From Pectobacterium cacticida (GTDB taxonomy: Bacteria; Pseudomonadota; Gammaproteobacteria; Enterobacterales; Enterobacteriaceae): 64,000 bases of DNA. Under the pieces are notes generated by a model, which saw only the letters and a program-made list of their open reading frames with translations, did not search any database and was not told where the DNA came from. The position numbers and the translations under genes are program-made. Each line of letters opens with the position of its first letter. Position 1 is the first letter of the stretch. Of the stretch, positions 35,129 to 44,339 are shown one piece after another. The stretch lies in assembly GCF_036885195.1 (NCBI RefSeq), contig NZ_CP133656.1:2232001-2296000 (forward strand), read 5' to 3'.

Positions 35129-36334
35129 ATGCCTCTGATGTCGCAAGCTCGGAGCTTGGGTAAATATTTTTTATTGCTCGATAATATGTTGGTCGTTTTG
35201 GGATTCTTCGTTGTCTTTCCCCTTATTTCCATTCGTTTTGTTGACGATCTCGGCTGGGCCGCATTATTAGTCGGCATTGCATTGGGATTACGCCAGCTTA
35301 TTCAGCAAGGTCTCGGTATTTTCGGCGGAGCGATTGCCGATCGTTTCGGCGCCAAACCCATGATTATTATTGGCATGCTGCTACGCGCTTCCGGTTTTGT
35401 CTTCATGGCAATCGCCGATGAACCGTGGTTGTTGTGGCTGTCTTGCGCATTATCCGGCCTTGGTGGCACGCTATTCGATCCGCCACGGACCGCGCTGGTT
35501 ATCAAGTTAGTTCGCCCACAGGAACGTGGTCGCTTTTATTCCCTGTTAATGATGCAGGACAACGCCGGCGCCGTGATTGGCGCCCTCATCGGCAGTTGGC
35601 TACTTCAGTACGATTTTAAGGTGGTTTGCTGGGCCGGCGCCGTCATTTTCGTGATGGTCGCCATGTTGAATGCCTGGCTGCTGCCAGCCTATCGTATCTC
35701 GACCATCAAAACGCCAATAGTGGAAGGTCTGACACGCGTCATTCGCGACCGTCGTTTCCTCATGTATGTGTTAACGCTAACCGGCTACTACATGCTGGCG
35801 GTTCAGGTGCTCCTGATGTTACCCATTATGGTCAATGAGCTTGCCGGGACGCCGTCGGCGGTGAAATGGATGTATGCCATTGAAGCCACACTATCACTTA
35901 CGCTGTTGTACCCTATCGCCCGCTGGAGTGAAAAACGCTTCCGCCTGGAGCAGCGTCTGATGGCGGGACTTTTCATTATGTCTCTCAGCATGTTCCCTAT
36001 CGGGATGGCAACCGACCTGCAAACCTTACTCATGCTTATTTGCCTGTTCTATGTGGGGTCGATTATCGCTGAACCCGCGCGCGAAACGTTGAGTGCATCG
36101 CTGGCAGATGCCAGAGCCAGAGGCAGCTATATGGGCTTTAGCCGACTTGGACTTGCGCTCGGCGGGGCAATAGGCTATAGCGGCGGCGGTTGGCTATTTG
36201 ATACCGGGCATACGTTGAATCAGCCCCAACTCCCGTGGTTTATGCTAGGTACTATTGGGTTCCTGACGTTAGCCGCGCTGTACTGGCAATTCAATCAACG
36301 CCGCATTGAACCTGCCATGCTCGGTGGGCATTAG
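35129..36334 (+). CDS. mdtH: Multidrug efflux MFS transporter MdtH
   Basis: A 401-residue inner-membrane proton-coupled exporter of the major facilitator superfamily with 12 predicted helices. The loop 2-3 signature appears as GGAIADRFGAKPM (about 66-78), and LSGLGGTLFDPPRTALVIKLVRPQERGRFYSLLMMQDNAGAV (in parts) is strongly MdtH-like. In E. coli it gives modest quinolone resistance when overexpressed. It has GGTGA before ATG 35129. Divergent from rimJ. Confidence 0.95.
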   Translation: MPLMSQARSLGKYFLLLDNMLVVLGFFVVFPLISIRFVDDLGWAALLVGIALGLRQLIQQGLGIFGGAIADRFGAKPMIIIGMLLRASGFVFMAIADEPWLLWLSCALSGLGGTLFDPPRTALVIKLVRPQERGRFYSLLMMQDNAGAVIGALIGSWLLQYDFKVVCWAGAVIFVMVAMLNAWLLPAYRISTIKTPIVEGLTRVIRDRRFLMYVLTLTGYYMLAVQVLLMLPIMVNELAGTPSAVKWMYAIEATLSLTLLYPIARWSEKRFRLEQRLMAGLFIMSLSMFPIGMATDLQTLLMLICLFYVGSIIAEPARETLSASLADARARGSYMGFSRLGLALGGAIGYSGGGWLFDTGHTLNQPQLPWFMLGTIGFLTLAALYWQFNQRRIEPAMLGGH

Positions 36335-36550
36335 TCCGCGGGTGTCCTATACAGCCCACTTCGTTGGCAAAGCCATCCGCCGATTTCAGTGCTATCCTAC
36401 GCAGCCCGGCCTATCCCCCCAACGGCTGATAGGCTAAAGGTGGGTGTCTAGAGCCCATCATAGATCGCCGTGCGCATAAACTTCGTTTAAAGCGTGATTT
36501 CACTGAAATGGAGATCGCGCACCATTTAGTAGGCTCAAGAGGTCAGAGTA

Positions 36551-37117
36551 ATGAGAAAATTAGGATGGATGACGGCGACTGCCGTGCTGCTCGCATTTAC
36601 CCTTAGCGGCTGTAATAAACTGACTCAACTCACGCTCAGTGAGCAGGAAATCAATGAGTACCTGCAAAAACATAATGATTACCAGAAACAGCTTGGTGTG
36701 CCGGGTGTCGTTGATGCGCATATCGTTTTGAGCGATCTCTCTAGCCAGATTGGTCGCGCAGAACCGGGAAAAGTGACGCTGACAGGCAAAGCAAACGTCG
36801 ATATCTCCTCGCTGTTGGGAAATCAGACGGCACAGATGACGCTAACGCTAAAAGCTCAGCCCGTGTTTGATCACTCGCAGGGAGCCATCTACCTCAAAGA
36901 AATGGAACTCGTGGATTATCACGTACAGCCGGAAAAAATGCAGGCGGTGATGAAAACCTTAAGCCCCTACCTTAATCAATCGCTTAAAAGCTATTTTGAC
37001 CAAAAACCAGCATACGTTCTGGACGCGGAAAAAAGTATGGCGCAATCGCTGGTTAAGAAGGTAGCAAAGGGCATCGACGTCAAGCCCGGCCAGATCGTTA
37101 TTCTGTTTACGGACTAA
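36551..37117 (+). CDS. yceB: YceB family (DUF1439) lipoprotein
   Basis: A 188-residue lipoprotein: signal peptide with lipobox LSGC and lipidated Cys21; no Asp at +2, so outer-membrane sorting is expected. The mature part has the DUF1439 tubular lipid-binding-like fold with LSEQEINEYLQKHNDYQKQLGVPG and LTGKANVDISSLLG. Function is not established. It starts at ATG 36551 after GGTCAGAG. It lies 216 bases after mdtH and converges on ycdY. Confidence 0.92.
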   Translation: MRKLGWMTATAVLLAFTLSGCNKLTQLTLSEQEINEYLQKHNDYQKQLGVPGVVDAHIVLSDLSSQIGRAEPGKVTLTGKANVDISSLLGNQTAQMTLTLKAQPVFDHSQGAIYLKEMELVDYHVQPEKMQAVMKTLSPYLNQSLKSYFDQKPAYVLDAEKSMAQSLVKKVAKGIDVKPGQIVILFTD

Positions 37118-37123
37118 GATCCC

Positions 37124-37151
37124 TTCGCCGATAGCGGGTGACCTCGGCGAA
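37124..37151. terminator. Hairpin between convergent yceB and ycdY
   Basis: Arms TTCGCCGA (37124-37131) and TCGGCGAA (37144-37151) with a 12-base loop, six bases after the yceB stop. No U tract on either side, so it may be only a weak terminator or mRNA end. Confidence 0.4.
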
Positions 37152-37171
37152 TACGAGCGTCACCTCCGCCC

Positions 37172-37753
37172 TTATTTTAGCGCTTCGGGTTCGTTTTCTT
37201 CACGGTATTCAGCCAACTCCTCCCGCATAGCCTCCAGAGCCTCACGGCACATTATCGCTAGCGTACGATAAAATACGCTGGTGGCGTGACTTTCTACTTT
37301 CCCGAGAAAGCGGTCGCTCCAGGGTAAGAGATAGCGTTCAAACAGCGTTATTTGAGCGGCAGATTCATCATCTTGTGACTGGTCTTCCAGCCATGAAGCC
37401 GCAAGCAACAAGCGACCGAAATGATCGACAGCGCCCTCATTATTATTTAGCGGCATACCGCGCTGCTGTAAAAAGAGGCGAATTTCCGCGTCATCGGCAT
37501 CCGTCTCATACGCCGAACGCCAGGGTGAAACCGAACCCGTTTGGCTATCAAACAGCGCCTGATAATCAGCCGCCATTGCCGCCATATCTATCCCCTTGCG
37601 TAACCGCGCGAGCAAGGCTTCTTGCTCCAACGGCCATTGCTGCGCCAGTTTTCCTTCCTTGATCAACGCAAACAGCGGCATCAGCAGCGGATCCTGCGGC
37701 TGACGATAAAACAGTGTCCCTAATATGCGGCATAAAACGGAAAATTCGTTCAT
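37172..37753 (-). CDS. ycdY: TorD-family chaperone YcdY
   Basis: A 193-residue all-helical protein of the TorD/DmsD chaperone family, matching E. coli YcdY, which helps load metal into the phosphatase YcdX. Landmarks: MNEFSVLCRILGTLFYRQPQDPLL at the N-terminus, and LLLAASWLEDQSQDDES in the middle. It follows ycdX by 28 bases in the same direction, fitting a phosphatase plus its chaperone. The C-terminus is unusually acidic (EELAEYREENEPEALK). Confidence 0.94.
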   Translation of the reverse strand: MNEFSVLCRILGTLFYRQPQDPLLMPLFALIKEGKLAQQWPLEQEALLARLRKGIDMAAMAADYQALFDSQTGSVSPWRSAYETDADDAEIRLFLQQRGMPLNNNEGAVDHFGRLLLAASWLEDQSQDDESAAQITLFERYLLPWSDRFLGKVESHATSVFYRTLAIMCREALEAMREELAEYREENEPEALK

Positions 37754-37781
37754 TCATAACCCTATTGATTATTTAACAGCA

Positions 37782-38519
37782 TTACAACCCGGCAAATTCT
37801 GCGATAGGTGGCATTCCGCGCATTTCAAGAAACGCCAACACACGACGAGGGCTGACATTTAATATGCGATCTTGCGGAAAATTAACTTCCTGTAAAATAC
37901 GTTCGCAGTGGCTGAAATCCCCCAGAGAGAAGGCGATATGAGAATCAGAGCCTAAGGAAAGCACCCCGCCCGCATCACGGACCGCCTCGGCAACCGCACG
38001 ACAGTTGGGTTCGCTGCCAACACGGGAATGCATAAAAGAAGAGTTATTCAATTCCAGCGCCACATTGTATTTTGCTGCCGCCTCAGCAACCGCACGGATA
38101 TCGATGGGAAACTTGGGGTTACCGGGATGGCTAATGATATGCACGTCGCCGCGTGCCATGGTCGCAATCATCGCCGCAGTATGTGTCTCTTTGTCCTGCG
38201 GTGGAAAAACCGGTTCATGAAACCCCGCGATAATCACATCCATTTGTTCCAGCATGGGGCCGGTGCAGTCAATATCGCCGGCAATATTTTTAATATTGGC
38301 TTCAATACCGCGCAGGATACCCACACCCTCGACCACACGCGGCCATACCCGCATATTCATAAAGTGCCAGTAATGGGGCGCATCAGCCATATCCGGGCCG
38401 TGATCGGTAATAGCAAACAGGCGAATGTTCTTCTGCTGGGCTTCAGCAATGTAATCATGCAAAGTGCTGTACGCATGGGTACTGGCAACGGTGTGCATAT
38501 GCAGATCGACGGGGTACAT
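37782..38519 (-). CDS. ycdX: PHP-family phosphatase YcdX
   Basis: A 245-residue PHP-domain phosphatase with a trinuclear zinc site. The metal ligands appear in order: VDLHMHTVASTHAYS, ITDHGPDM, IEANI, FHEPVF, SHPGNPKF and GSDSHIAF. E. coli YcdX is linked to swarming motility and its partner is YcdY. ATG 38519 (MYPVDLH) gives exactly the E. coli length and has CAGGAGAA upstream; the longer frame from 38558 is not needed. Divergent from the IclR-family gene across a 375-base regulatory region. Confidence 0.95.
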   Translation of the reverse strand: MYPVDLHMHTVASTHAYSTLHDYIAEAQQKNIRLFAITDHGPDMADAPHYWHFMNMRVWPRVVEGVGILRGIEANIKNIAGDIDCTGPMLEQMDVIIAGFHEPVFPPQDKETHTAAMIATMARGDVHIISHPGNPKFPIDIRAVAEAAAKYNVALELNNSSFMHSRVGSEPNCRAVAEAVRDAGGVLSLGSDSHIAFSLGDFSHCERILQEVNFPQDRILNVSPRRVLAFLEMRGMPPIAEFAGL

Positions 38520-38669
38520 AGGTTCTCCTGAGGCAACATTTACGCCCCAGCATACCATTTTCAGGGGTATTCCGCAGTGGGCAAGCCGCCTTGTAACCTA
38601 TAATTAACATGGTGGGACCAGCACCGTGTATTTTTATCCGCTTTTTGTTCCTTCCCCTCCTGAAATGCG

Positions 38670-38686
38670 CGCACAAAATCAGTGCA
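38670..38686 (+). promoter_or_regulatory. Possible NtrC activator site
   Basis: CGCACAAAATCAGTGCA has the GCAC-N7-GTGC spacing of the NtrC consensus and matches 12 of 17 positions. It lies 152 bases before a -24/-12 promoter, a usual enhancer distance. A palindrome TGCACATCATGCA (38683-38695) overlaps its right half. Confidence 0.5.
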
Positions 38687-38837
38687 CATCATGCACTTTG
38701 ATGCAGCCCAGCGCTCCCCAATGGTTCAAACGCTCACCGAAATGAATGAGCATAGGGGTTTTTTTGCCCCTAAATGGTCAATTTATTGTTTGTTTTTAAA
38801 AACATTCCCACATCACGGGAAATGAATTCCTAAAAGA

Positions 38838-38853
38838 TGGCACGCTTGCTGCT
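38838..38853 (+). promoter_or_regulatory. Sigma54 promoter of the IclR-ABC-hutFG operon
   Basis: TGGCACGCTTGCTGCT matches the sigma54 consensus TGGCACG-N4-TTGCW with one mismatch; GG and GC are ten bases apart. Expected start near 38864, about 30 bases before the IclR-family gene. With an NtrC-like site upstream it suggests induction by nitrogen shortage. Confidence 0.72.
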
Positions 38854-38894
38854 TTAGTCATGATATCTACAAATCACCAAGCAGGGTTTGCGCG

Positions 38895-39689
38895 TTGAAG
38901 AACTTCACTATCGCAGCGGAATCAGAAGAGACGGTCGCGACGTCGGAGCGTGTATTAATGCTTTTACGGCTGATCGCCGGATCGAATCGGCCGCTTAGCG
39001 CGAATGAATTAATGGCTACCTCCGGGTTAACCAAAAGCACCCTCTACCGTCTTCTGGCCTCTCTACGCCGCTGGGGGTTCGTTCTCGAAACGGAAAAACT
39101 GTACGCGCCGGGGCCAGCCTGCTTACAGCTATCGATTAATTTCGATACGGTAAATTTGCTGGCGCAGCATGCCCAGCAAGCGATGCAGACATTATGTGAG
39201 GAAACCCAGGAAACGGTCGCCGTCAGCGTGGCGATGCAAAATGAGGCTATCTGCATCAGCATGCTGGAACCGCGGCAGGCACTACGCTGCTCCTTTGAAA
39301 AGGGACGTAGCCTGCCTCTGCACCGCGGGGCCACCGCAAAATGCCTGCTAGCCCATTTGCCATCCTCACATCGTCAGGCTGTACTGACGACGGCCTGGCC
39401 GGATGGCTTTACACGCGCCGAGCGTCTGAACGAATTAGAGCATATCGTGCGGCAGGGTTATGCCGTTAGCGACAGCGAGGTCGATGAAGGCGTGTGGGGG
39501 GTCAGCGTTCCGCTTCTAACCCATGAGAAACGATTGCTTGGCGTACTCAGCCTGATGGCGCCGTCCTTACGCGCCGCCCATCGTCAGGCGTCCTTGATTC
39601 AGGCCACCCGTTTGGCCGCAGACCAGATTACTCACCGTTTCATTCAGGCGGAACACCCCTTTATTTTTAATACTAACCAGAGAGCGTGA
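38895..39689 (+). CDS. IclR-family transcriptional regulator
   Basis: A 264-residue regulator: N-terminal winged helix-turn-helix (about 15-75; RPLSANELMATSGLTKSTLYRLLASLRRWGF in parts) and C-terminal IclR effector domain (about 90-255; SMLEPRQALRCSFEKGRSLPLHRGATAKCLLAHL, VDEGVWGVSVPLL). The frame opens with TTG 38895, AGGG seven bases before; no better start is present. It overlaps the GTG option of the next gene and heads a transporter-hutF-hutG operon, so it probably controls uptake and breakdown of a formimino or formyl amino acid. Effector unknown. Confidence 0.88.
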   Translation: MKNFTIAAESEETVATSERVLMLLRLIAGSNRPLSANELMATSGLTKSTLYRLLASLRRWGFVLETEKLYAPGPACLQLSINFDTVNLLAQHAQQAMQTLCEETQETVAVSVAMQNEAICISMLEPRQALRCSFEKGRSLPLHRGATAKCLLAHLPSSHRQAVLTTAWPDGFTRAERLNELEHIVRQGYAVSDSEVDEGVWGVSVPLLTHEKRLLGVLSLMAPSLRAAHRQASLIQATRLAADQITHRFIQAEHPFIFNTNQRA

Positions 39690-39694
39690 GCACC

Positions 39695-40447
39695 ATGACA
39701 ATCATAAAACACACCATGAAAAATATCGTCGTTGCGATGAGCCTGTGCGGTTTCTCCGCAATGAGCCTCGCGGCAGGCACGCCAATTAAAGCGGTCACTG
39801 ATGCCACGTTTCCGCCAATGGAATATATGGAAAACCAAAAGATGACCGGCTTTGATATTGAGCTGACGGAAGCCATCGCCAAAAAACTGGATCGCCCCAT
39901 CGAATGGACTAATGTCGATTTCAAAGGGTTAATTCCCAGCCTTACCTCTGGTCGCGCGGATATTGCCATCTCTGCAATTTACATCACGCCGGAGCGCCAG
40001 CAGGTGGTTAATTTTACCGTGCCGTATCTGGCTGGCGGTTTAGTGGTGATGGTGAAAGAAGGAAATAACAGCATCCAGAAAGCAGACGATTTAAACGGTA
40101 AAAAGGTCAGCGTACAGACTGGAACCAAATCCGTGGGGTGGCTGAAAACCCACATGCCAGCGGTGCAGACGGTGGAGGTTGAGAAAAACCAGCAGATGTA
40201 CAACCTGGTCAGTATTGGGCGTGTTGATGCGGCCGTCACCGGTAAGCCCGCCGCCTATCAATACGCCAGAACGCGCGGTGGCATGAAGATCCTCCCTACC
40301 CCGCTAACCAGCGAAGAATACGGCATCGCCGTGCGCAAGGACGAGACCGCCTTAGTCGGCGAAATCAATACGGCGCTGGAACAGCTTAAGGCCGACGGCA
40401 GCTACCAGCAACTGCTCGATAAGTGGTTTCCTGCCCAGACAAAGTAA
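39695..40447 (+). CDS. Amino-acid ABC transporter substrate-binding protein
   Basis: A 250-residue periplasmic solute-binding protein (family 3). Signal peptide about residues 1-27, ending SLAA. The lobes show AVTDATFPPMEYMENQKMTGFDIELTEAIAKKL (in parts), SLTSGRADIAISAIYITPERQQVVNFT and LKADGSYQQLLDKWFP. I start at ATG 39695; a GTG at 39686 overlaps the regulator's stop, and MKN at 39716 is another option. Context with hutFG suggests a formiminoglutamate, N-formylglutamate or histidine-like ligand, by inference only. Confidence 0.92.
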   Translation: MTIIKHTMKNIVVAMSLCGFSAMSLAAGTPIKAVTDATFPPMEYMENQKMTGFDIELTEAIAKKLDRPIEWTNVDFKGLIPSLTSGRADIAISAIYITPERQQVVNFTVPYLAGGLVVMVKEGNNSIQKADDLNGKKVSVQTGTKSVGWLKTHMPAVQTVEVEKNQQMYNLVSIGRVDAAVTGKPAAYQYARTRGGMKILPTPLTSEEYGIAVRKDETALVGEINTALEQLKADGSYQQLLDKWFPAQTK

Positions 40448-40485
40448 ACATCCACGCGTAGTCGCACAGAATAACAGGAAGAAGA

Positions 40486-41157
40486 ATGAGCCTTGACCTT
40501 AACTTTGCCCCCGTGTTTGCCAGTAGCGATACGTTATTGGCAGGCACGCTGGTCACCATCGAAGTAACGCTATGCGCGTTGCTGTTAAGTTGCCTGCTGG
40601 GTTTGATTATTGGCGTCGCGCGAATCAACCCGCAGCGAAAATTTATTTATGGACTGGCCAGCACCTATGTGGCGATTATTCGCGGAACGCCATTACTGGT
40701 TCAACTTTTTATCTGGTATTACGGCCTACCGCGTTTAGGCATTCTTTTACCTTCCTTTTTTTGCGGCGTTATTGGGCTTGGGCTTTATTCCGCCGCCTAT
40801 ATTTCAGAGATCGTGCGCGGCGCGATATTGTCTGTGGATCGCGGACAAACCGAGGCGGCCCGTTCGTTGGGAATGTCGGCAAAGCAGGCGATGCGCAAAA
40901 TCATTTTGCCTCAGGCATTGGTAAGAATGCTCCCTCCACTGGGTAATGAATTCATCGCGCTAATTAAAAACTCAGCGCTTGTTTCCCTTATTACGATTCA
41001 CGACGTAATGCAGCAGGGGAATACGATTATTAGCAACACCTACCGCGACCTCGAAACGTATCTCGTTATTGCGGTGATCTACTTCATCCTGACGGGATTT
41101 ACCGTCATTACGCTGCGCCATTTTGAAAAACGTCATCATCAAAGAGGGGTTCAATAA
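40486..41157 (+). CDS. Polar amino-acid ABC transporter permease
   Basis: A 223-residue inner-membrane permease of the HisM/GlnP type with about five helices. The N-terminal TLAGTLVTIEVTLCALLLSCLLG (from residue 15) and the EAA loop AARSLGMSAKQAMRKIILPQALVRMLPPLGNEFIALIKNSALVSLI (in parts) are diagnostic. A single permease gene implies a homodimer. A GGAAG precedes ATG 40486. Its stop overlaps the next start (TAATG). Confidence 0.94.
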   Translation: MSLDLNFAPVFASSDTLLAGTLVTIEVTLCALLLSCLLGLIIGVARINPQRKFIYGLASTYVAIIRGTPLLVQLFIWYYGLPRLGILLPSFFCGVIGLGLYSAAYISEIVRGAILSVDRGQTEAARSLGMSAKQAMRKIILPQALVRMLPPLGNEFIALIKNSALVSLITIHDVMQQGNTIISNTYRDLETYLVIAVIYFILTGFTVITLRHFEKRHHQRGVQ

Positions 41158-41933
41158 TGCTAGCGACGGAGGCAACGACTTCACCGCAAATCTCTATTCG
41201 CGGTTTAAAGAAAAGCTATGGCGATCATGTTGTGCTGGACGGCATTGATTTCGACGTTATGCCGGGGCAGGTTATCGTGATTATTGGCCCCAGCGGATCG
41301 GGCAAGAGCACATTCTTACGCTGCTGCAACGGACTTGAGCTTCCGGAAAGCGGCGATATTACGCTGTGTGGCCGCCCGCTGATCAGTAAGGGGAAACCGC
41401 TGCCGGAGAAACAGCTTAATGAATTACGCAAAGATGTCGGCATGGTTTTTCAATCGTTTAACCTGTTTCCCCATCTCTCGGTACTCGACAATCTCTGCGT
41501 TGCGCCAGTTATGTTGCGCAATAAGGATAAAGCCACGGCGCGACGCCATGCCTTAGCCCTGTTGGAAAAAGTCGGGTTAGCCATGAAAGCGGATGCCATG
41601 CCGGGCAATTTATCCGGCGGACAAAAGCAACGCGTCGCCATCAGCCGGGCGCTGGCAATGTCGCCTTCAGTGATGCTTTTCGATGAACCCACGTCGGCCC
41701 TTGACCCGGAACTGGTTGGCGAAGTTCTCAATGTGATGAAAATGCTGGCGCGCGAAGGTATGACGATGATGGTTGTGACCCACGAAATGGGCTTTGCGCG
41801 TGAAATGGCCGATGTCGTAGTCGTGATGGATGGCGGCGGCATTGTGGAATCCGGGCCACCGGAACACATTTTCAATACGCCACAACATGAGCGCACGCAG
41901 AAGTTCCTTAATGCGGTGCTGACGCGTCAATAA
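41157..41933 (+). CDS. Polar amino-acid ABC transporter ATPase
   Basis: A 258-residue ATP-binding subunit of the GlnQ/HisP class. Walker A GPSGSGKST (about 42-50), Q-loop MVFQSFNLFPH, signature LSGGQKQRVAISRAL, Walker B VMLFDEPTSALDPE and switch His in VVTHEMGFA are intact. One-base overlap with the permease gene indicates coupling. The first 12 residues are a variable extension. Confidence 0.96.
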   Translation: MLATEATTSPQISIRGLKKSYGDHVVLDGIDFDVMPGQVIVIIGPSGSGKSTFLRCCNGLELPESGDITLCGRPLISKGKPLPEKQLNELRKDVGMVFQSFNLFPHLSVLDNLCVAPVMLRNKDKATARRHALALLEKVGLAMKADAMPGNLSGGQKQRVAISRALAMSPSVMLFDEPTSALDPELVGEVLNVMKMLAREGMTMMVVTHEMGFAREMADVVVVMDGGGIVESGPPEHIFNTPQHERTQKFLNAVLTRQ

Positions 41934-41958
41934 CGCGACATCAATATTCAGACAGAAG

Positions 41959-43343
41959 ATGACTATGACTAATAAATCGCTTTTCGCGCGCCACGCTTGG
42001 CTTACACAAGGATGGCATCAGAATGTCCTTATTCATTGGGATGAGCGCGGAATGATCACGCAAATCGTCCAGGATGCCCCTCTGCCAACAGGAGTTGAGA
42101 TAGCGGAATGGCTGATCCCGGGGATGCCCAATCTGCACTCTCATGCTTTCCAGCATGTTTTCGCCGGGTTAACCGAGTATCGCCAGCACCCATCCGACAG
42201 TTTTTGGAGCTGGCGTAAGCTGATGTACGCCTTTGCGCAACAAATCACTCCGTCGCAGCTCTACGTTATCGCGACTCACCTTTATCAGGAGATGCTGAGC
42301 GCGGGCTATACCTCCGTATGCGAATTTCATTACGTTCATCATCAGCCCAACGGACACCCCTACCCCAACGCTATCGCGATGAGCGAGGCGCTCCTGCGCG
42401 CGGCACAAAATAGTGGCATAGGCATGACGTTGCTGCCCGTACTGTATCAAACCAGTGGGTTCGGCAATAAGCCAGCGGAACCACATCAGCGCCGCTTTAC
42501 GCATGATGCCGAAGCATTTCTACAGACCTGGCGGCAACTCTATCCTCTGTGCCAAGCTGCGGGAGCGACGTTGGGTATCGCTCCCCACTCGTTACGCGCG
42601 GTCAATCCTGACGATTTACGCCGAGTACTTAGCCATATTCATCAGAGCGATCCTCTGGCTCCCGTGCATATTCATGTGGCGGAACAGACTAAAGAAGTCG
42701 ACGACTGCCTGGCATGGTGCGGTAAGCGACCAGTTGCATGGTTATTGGATAATTTCGCCGTTGACGAACGCTGGTGTTTAATTCACGCAACGCATATGGA
42801 TGCTGATGAGTATCGCCGCGCGGCCGCCTCCGGCGCGGTGATTGGGCTATGCCCCACCACCGAAGCCAATCTTGGCGATGGTATCTTTGACTTTACGCGC
42901 TGGCAGGCGCATGCAGGCCGCTGGGGAATTGGCTCTGACAGTCATATCGCCGTCAATGCGGCAGAGGAACTGCTGCAATTGGAATACTCACAACGTCTGC
43001 TACGCCGCGAGCGCAACGTTTGTTGTGATGAACAGCAACCAGACGTTGCCAGCTATCTCTATCGTCAAGCGCTGACGGGGGCGCGCAAGCCTCTGGCAGG
43101 CCGATTGCCGGCATTCAGTTGCACCAGCAGGCAGATTTTATCGAACTGGACGCCAACCATCCACTCCTCGCCGGGCGAAAACCGGAAAGCGCACTGGCGG
43201 TACACCTATTCGCCAGTTCCCGACGTTCGGCGATCCGTCGCGTCTGGACCGCCGGTATAGAACGCGCCTCAACGCCATGTCACTCACCACAGGCGCTCAC
43301 CGCCGTTCGCCAGGAAATTCTTGCAACCTTGCCACAGGAATAA
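41959..43343 (+). pseudogene. hutF: hutF, formimidoylglutamate deiminase, frameshifted
   Basis: HutF turns N-formimino-L-glutamate into N-formyl-L-glutamate and ammonia. The first frame (41959-43260) carries the amidohydrolase core: metal HxH in NLHSHAFQH, IAPHSLRAV, HIHVAEQ, IHATHMD and GSDSHIAVN, then reads PLAGRLPAF and turns to non-family sequence. The family C-terminus (GIQLHQQADFIELDANHPLLAGRK and onward) continues in another frame to a stop at 43343, four bases before hutG. One missing G in the GCCGG run near 43107-43111 explains it. So the gene is intact over about 383 codons, then broken. This may be a real loss or a base-calling error. ATG 41959 or 41965 is the start. Confidence 0.88.
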
Positions 43344-43346
43344 CGT

Positions 43347-44144
43347 ATGTCTCAGCCTATTGACTACCTTTTTCAACGCGGCAACACGCCGCTATTCATC
43401 ACCATGCCGCATGTGGGGACGGCAATCCCCGATGATATCGCGCAAACGATGACGCCCGAAGCGCTCACCGTGCCCGATACCGATTGGCATATTGAAAAAC
43501 TCTACGCATTTGCGACAGCCCTTGGCGCATCAGTACTTCAGGCCAACTGGTCGCGTTATGTTGTCGATTTGAACCGCCCGCCGGATGACGCGTCGCTGTA
43601 TCCTGGGCAAGCCACCACTAGCCTGTGTCCGGTAACGCGCTTTGACGGCGGCGCAATCTATCGCGCCGGGTGCGAACCTGATGCGCAGCAGATCGCCTAC
43701 CGTCGCCGCCGTTACTGGCAACCGTGGCACGATAAGGTACAGCAAACCCTGAACGAACTGCGCCAACAGTTTCCCGTGGTCGTATTATGGGATGCACATT
43801 CAATCCGCTCTGTTTTGCCACAGTTTTTCGAGGGTAAATTACCTGACTTTAATATTGGTACTAACGATGGCGTCAGTTGTTCGCCTGATTTACAAGCACG
43901 TATCGCAACCGTGGCCAGAAAAAGTACCTCATTGACATCCGTTGAAAATGGCCGATATCGGGGAGGGTACATTACCCGCCATTATGCCGCGCCGGCACAG
44001 GGGGTTCACGCCCTGCAAATGGAGTTGGCTCAAAGCGCCTACATGGATGAAAATCCGCCGTGGGAGTGGCGCGCAGAGCAAGCGCAAGCATTACAGGGGA
44101 TTCTGGAAGAGATGCTGCAAAACGCACTGGCGTTTACCCGTTAG
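43347..44144 (+). CDS. hutG: N-formylglutamate deformylase HutG
   Basis: A 265-residue metal-dependent amidohydrolase splitting N-formylglutamate to glutamate and formate, last step of the five-step histidine route. Landmarks: PLFITMPHVGTAIP, VPDTDWHIEKLYAF, NWSRYVVDLNRPPDD, LWDAHSIRSVLPQFFEG and NGRYRGGYITRHYA with HALQMELAQSAYM. hutH, hutU and hutI are not in this window. It starts three bases after the hutF remnant's stop and ends the operon. Confidence 0.95.
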   Translation: MSQPIDYLFQRGNTPLFITMPHVGTAIPDDIAQTMTPEALTVPDTDWHIEKLYAFATALGASVLQANWSRYVVDLNRPPDDASLYPGQATTSLCPVTRFDGGAIYRAGCEPDAQQIAYRRRRYWQPWHDKVQQTLNELRQQFPVVVLWDAHSIRSVLPQFFEGKLPDFNIGTNDGVSCSPDLQARIATVARKSTSLTSVENGRYRGGYITRHYAAPAQGVHALQMELAQSAYMDENPPWEWRAEQAQALQGILEEMLQNALAFTR

Positions 44145-44156
44145 AAAATAGAAAAA

Positions 44157-44200
44157 GCAATCAGACCCTCCAACATTAACAGGATCTGATTGCAACTTTT
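44157..44200 (+). terminator. Terminator of the hutFG operon
   Basis: Perfect arms GCAATCAGA (44157-44165) and TCTGATTGC (44185-44193) with a 19-base loop, followed by AACTTTTC, 12 bases after hutG. The loop is long but the placement is right. Confidence 0.7.
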
Positions 44201-44339
44201 CATCTTGCGCGCATTAACGCGAAAACAACGAGCGCTAATAACCGAACGTTTCCATAACAGGCGGTTAATAAACTCGCGCGCTACTCGCCGAACAAACATC
44301 CTGTTTGTCAGCCGCGCAGACTCCATTTCCGGTGAATAA

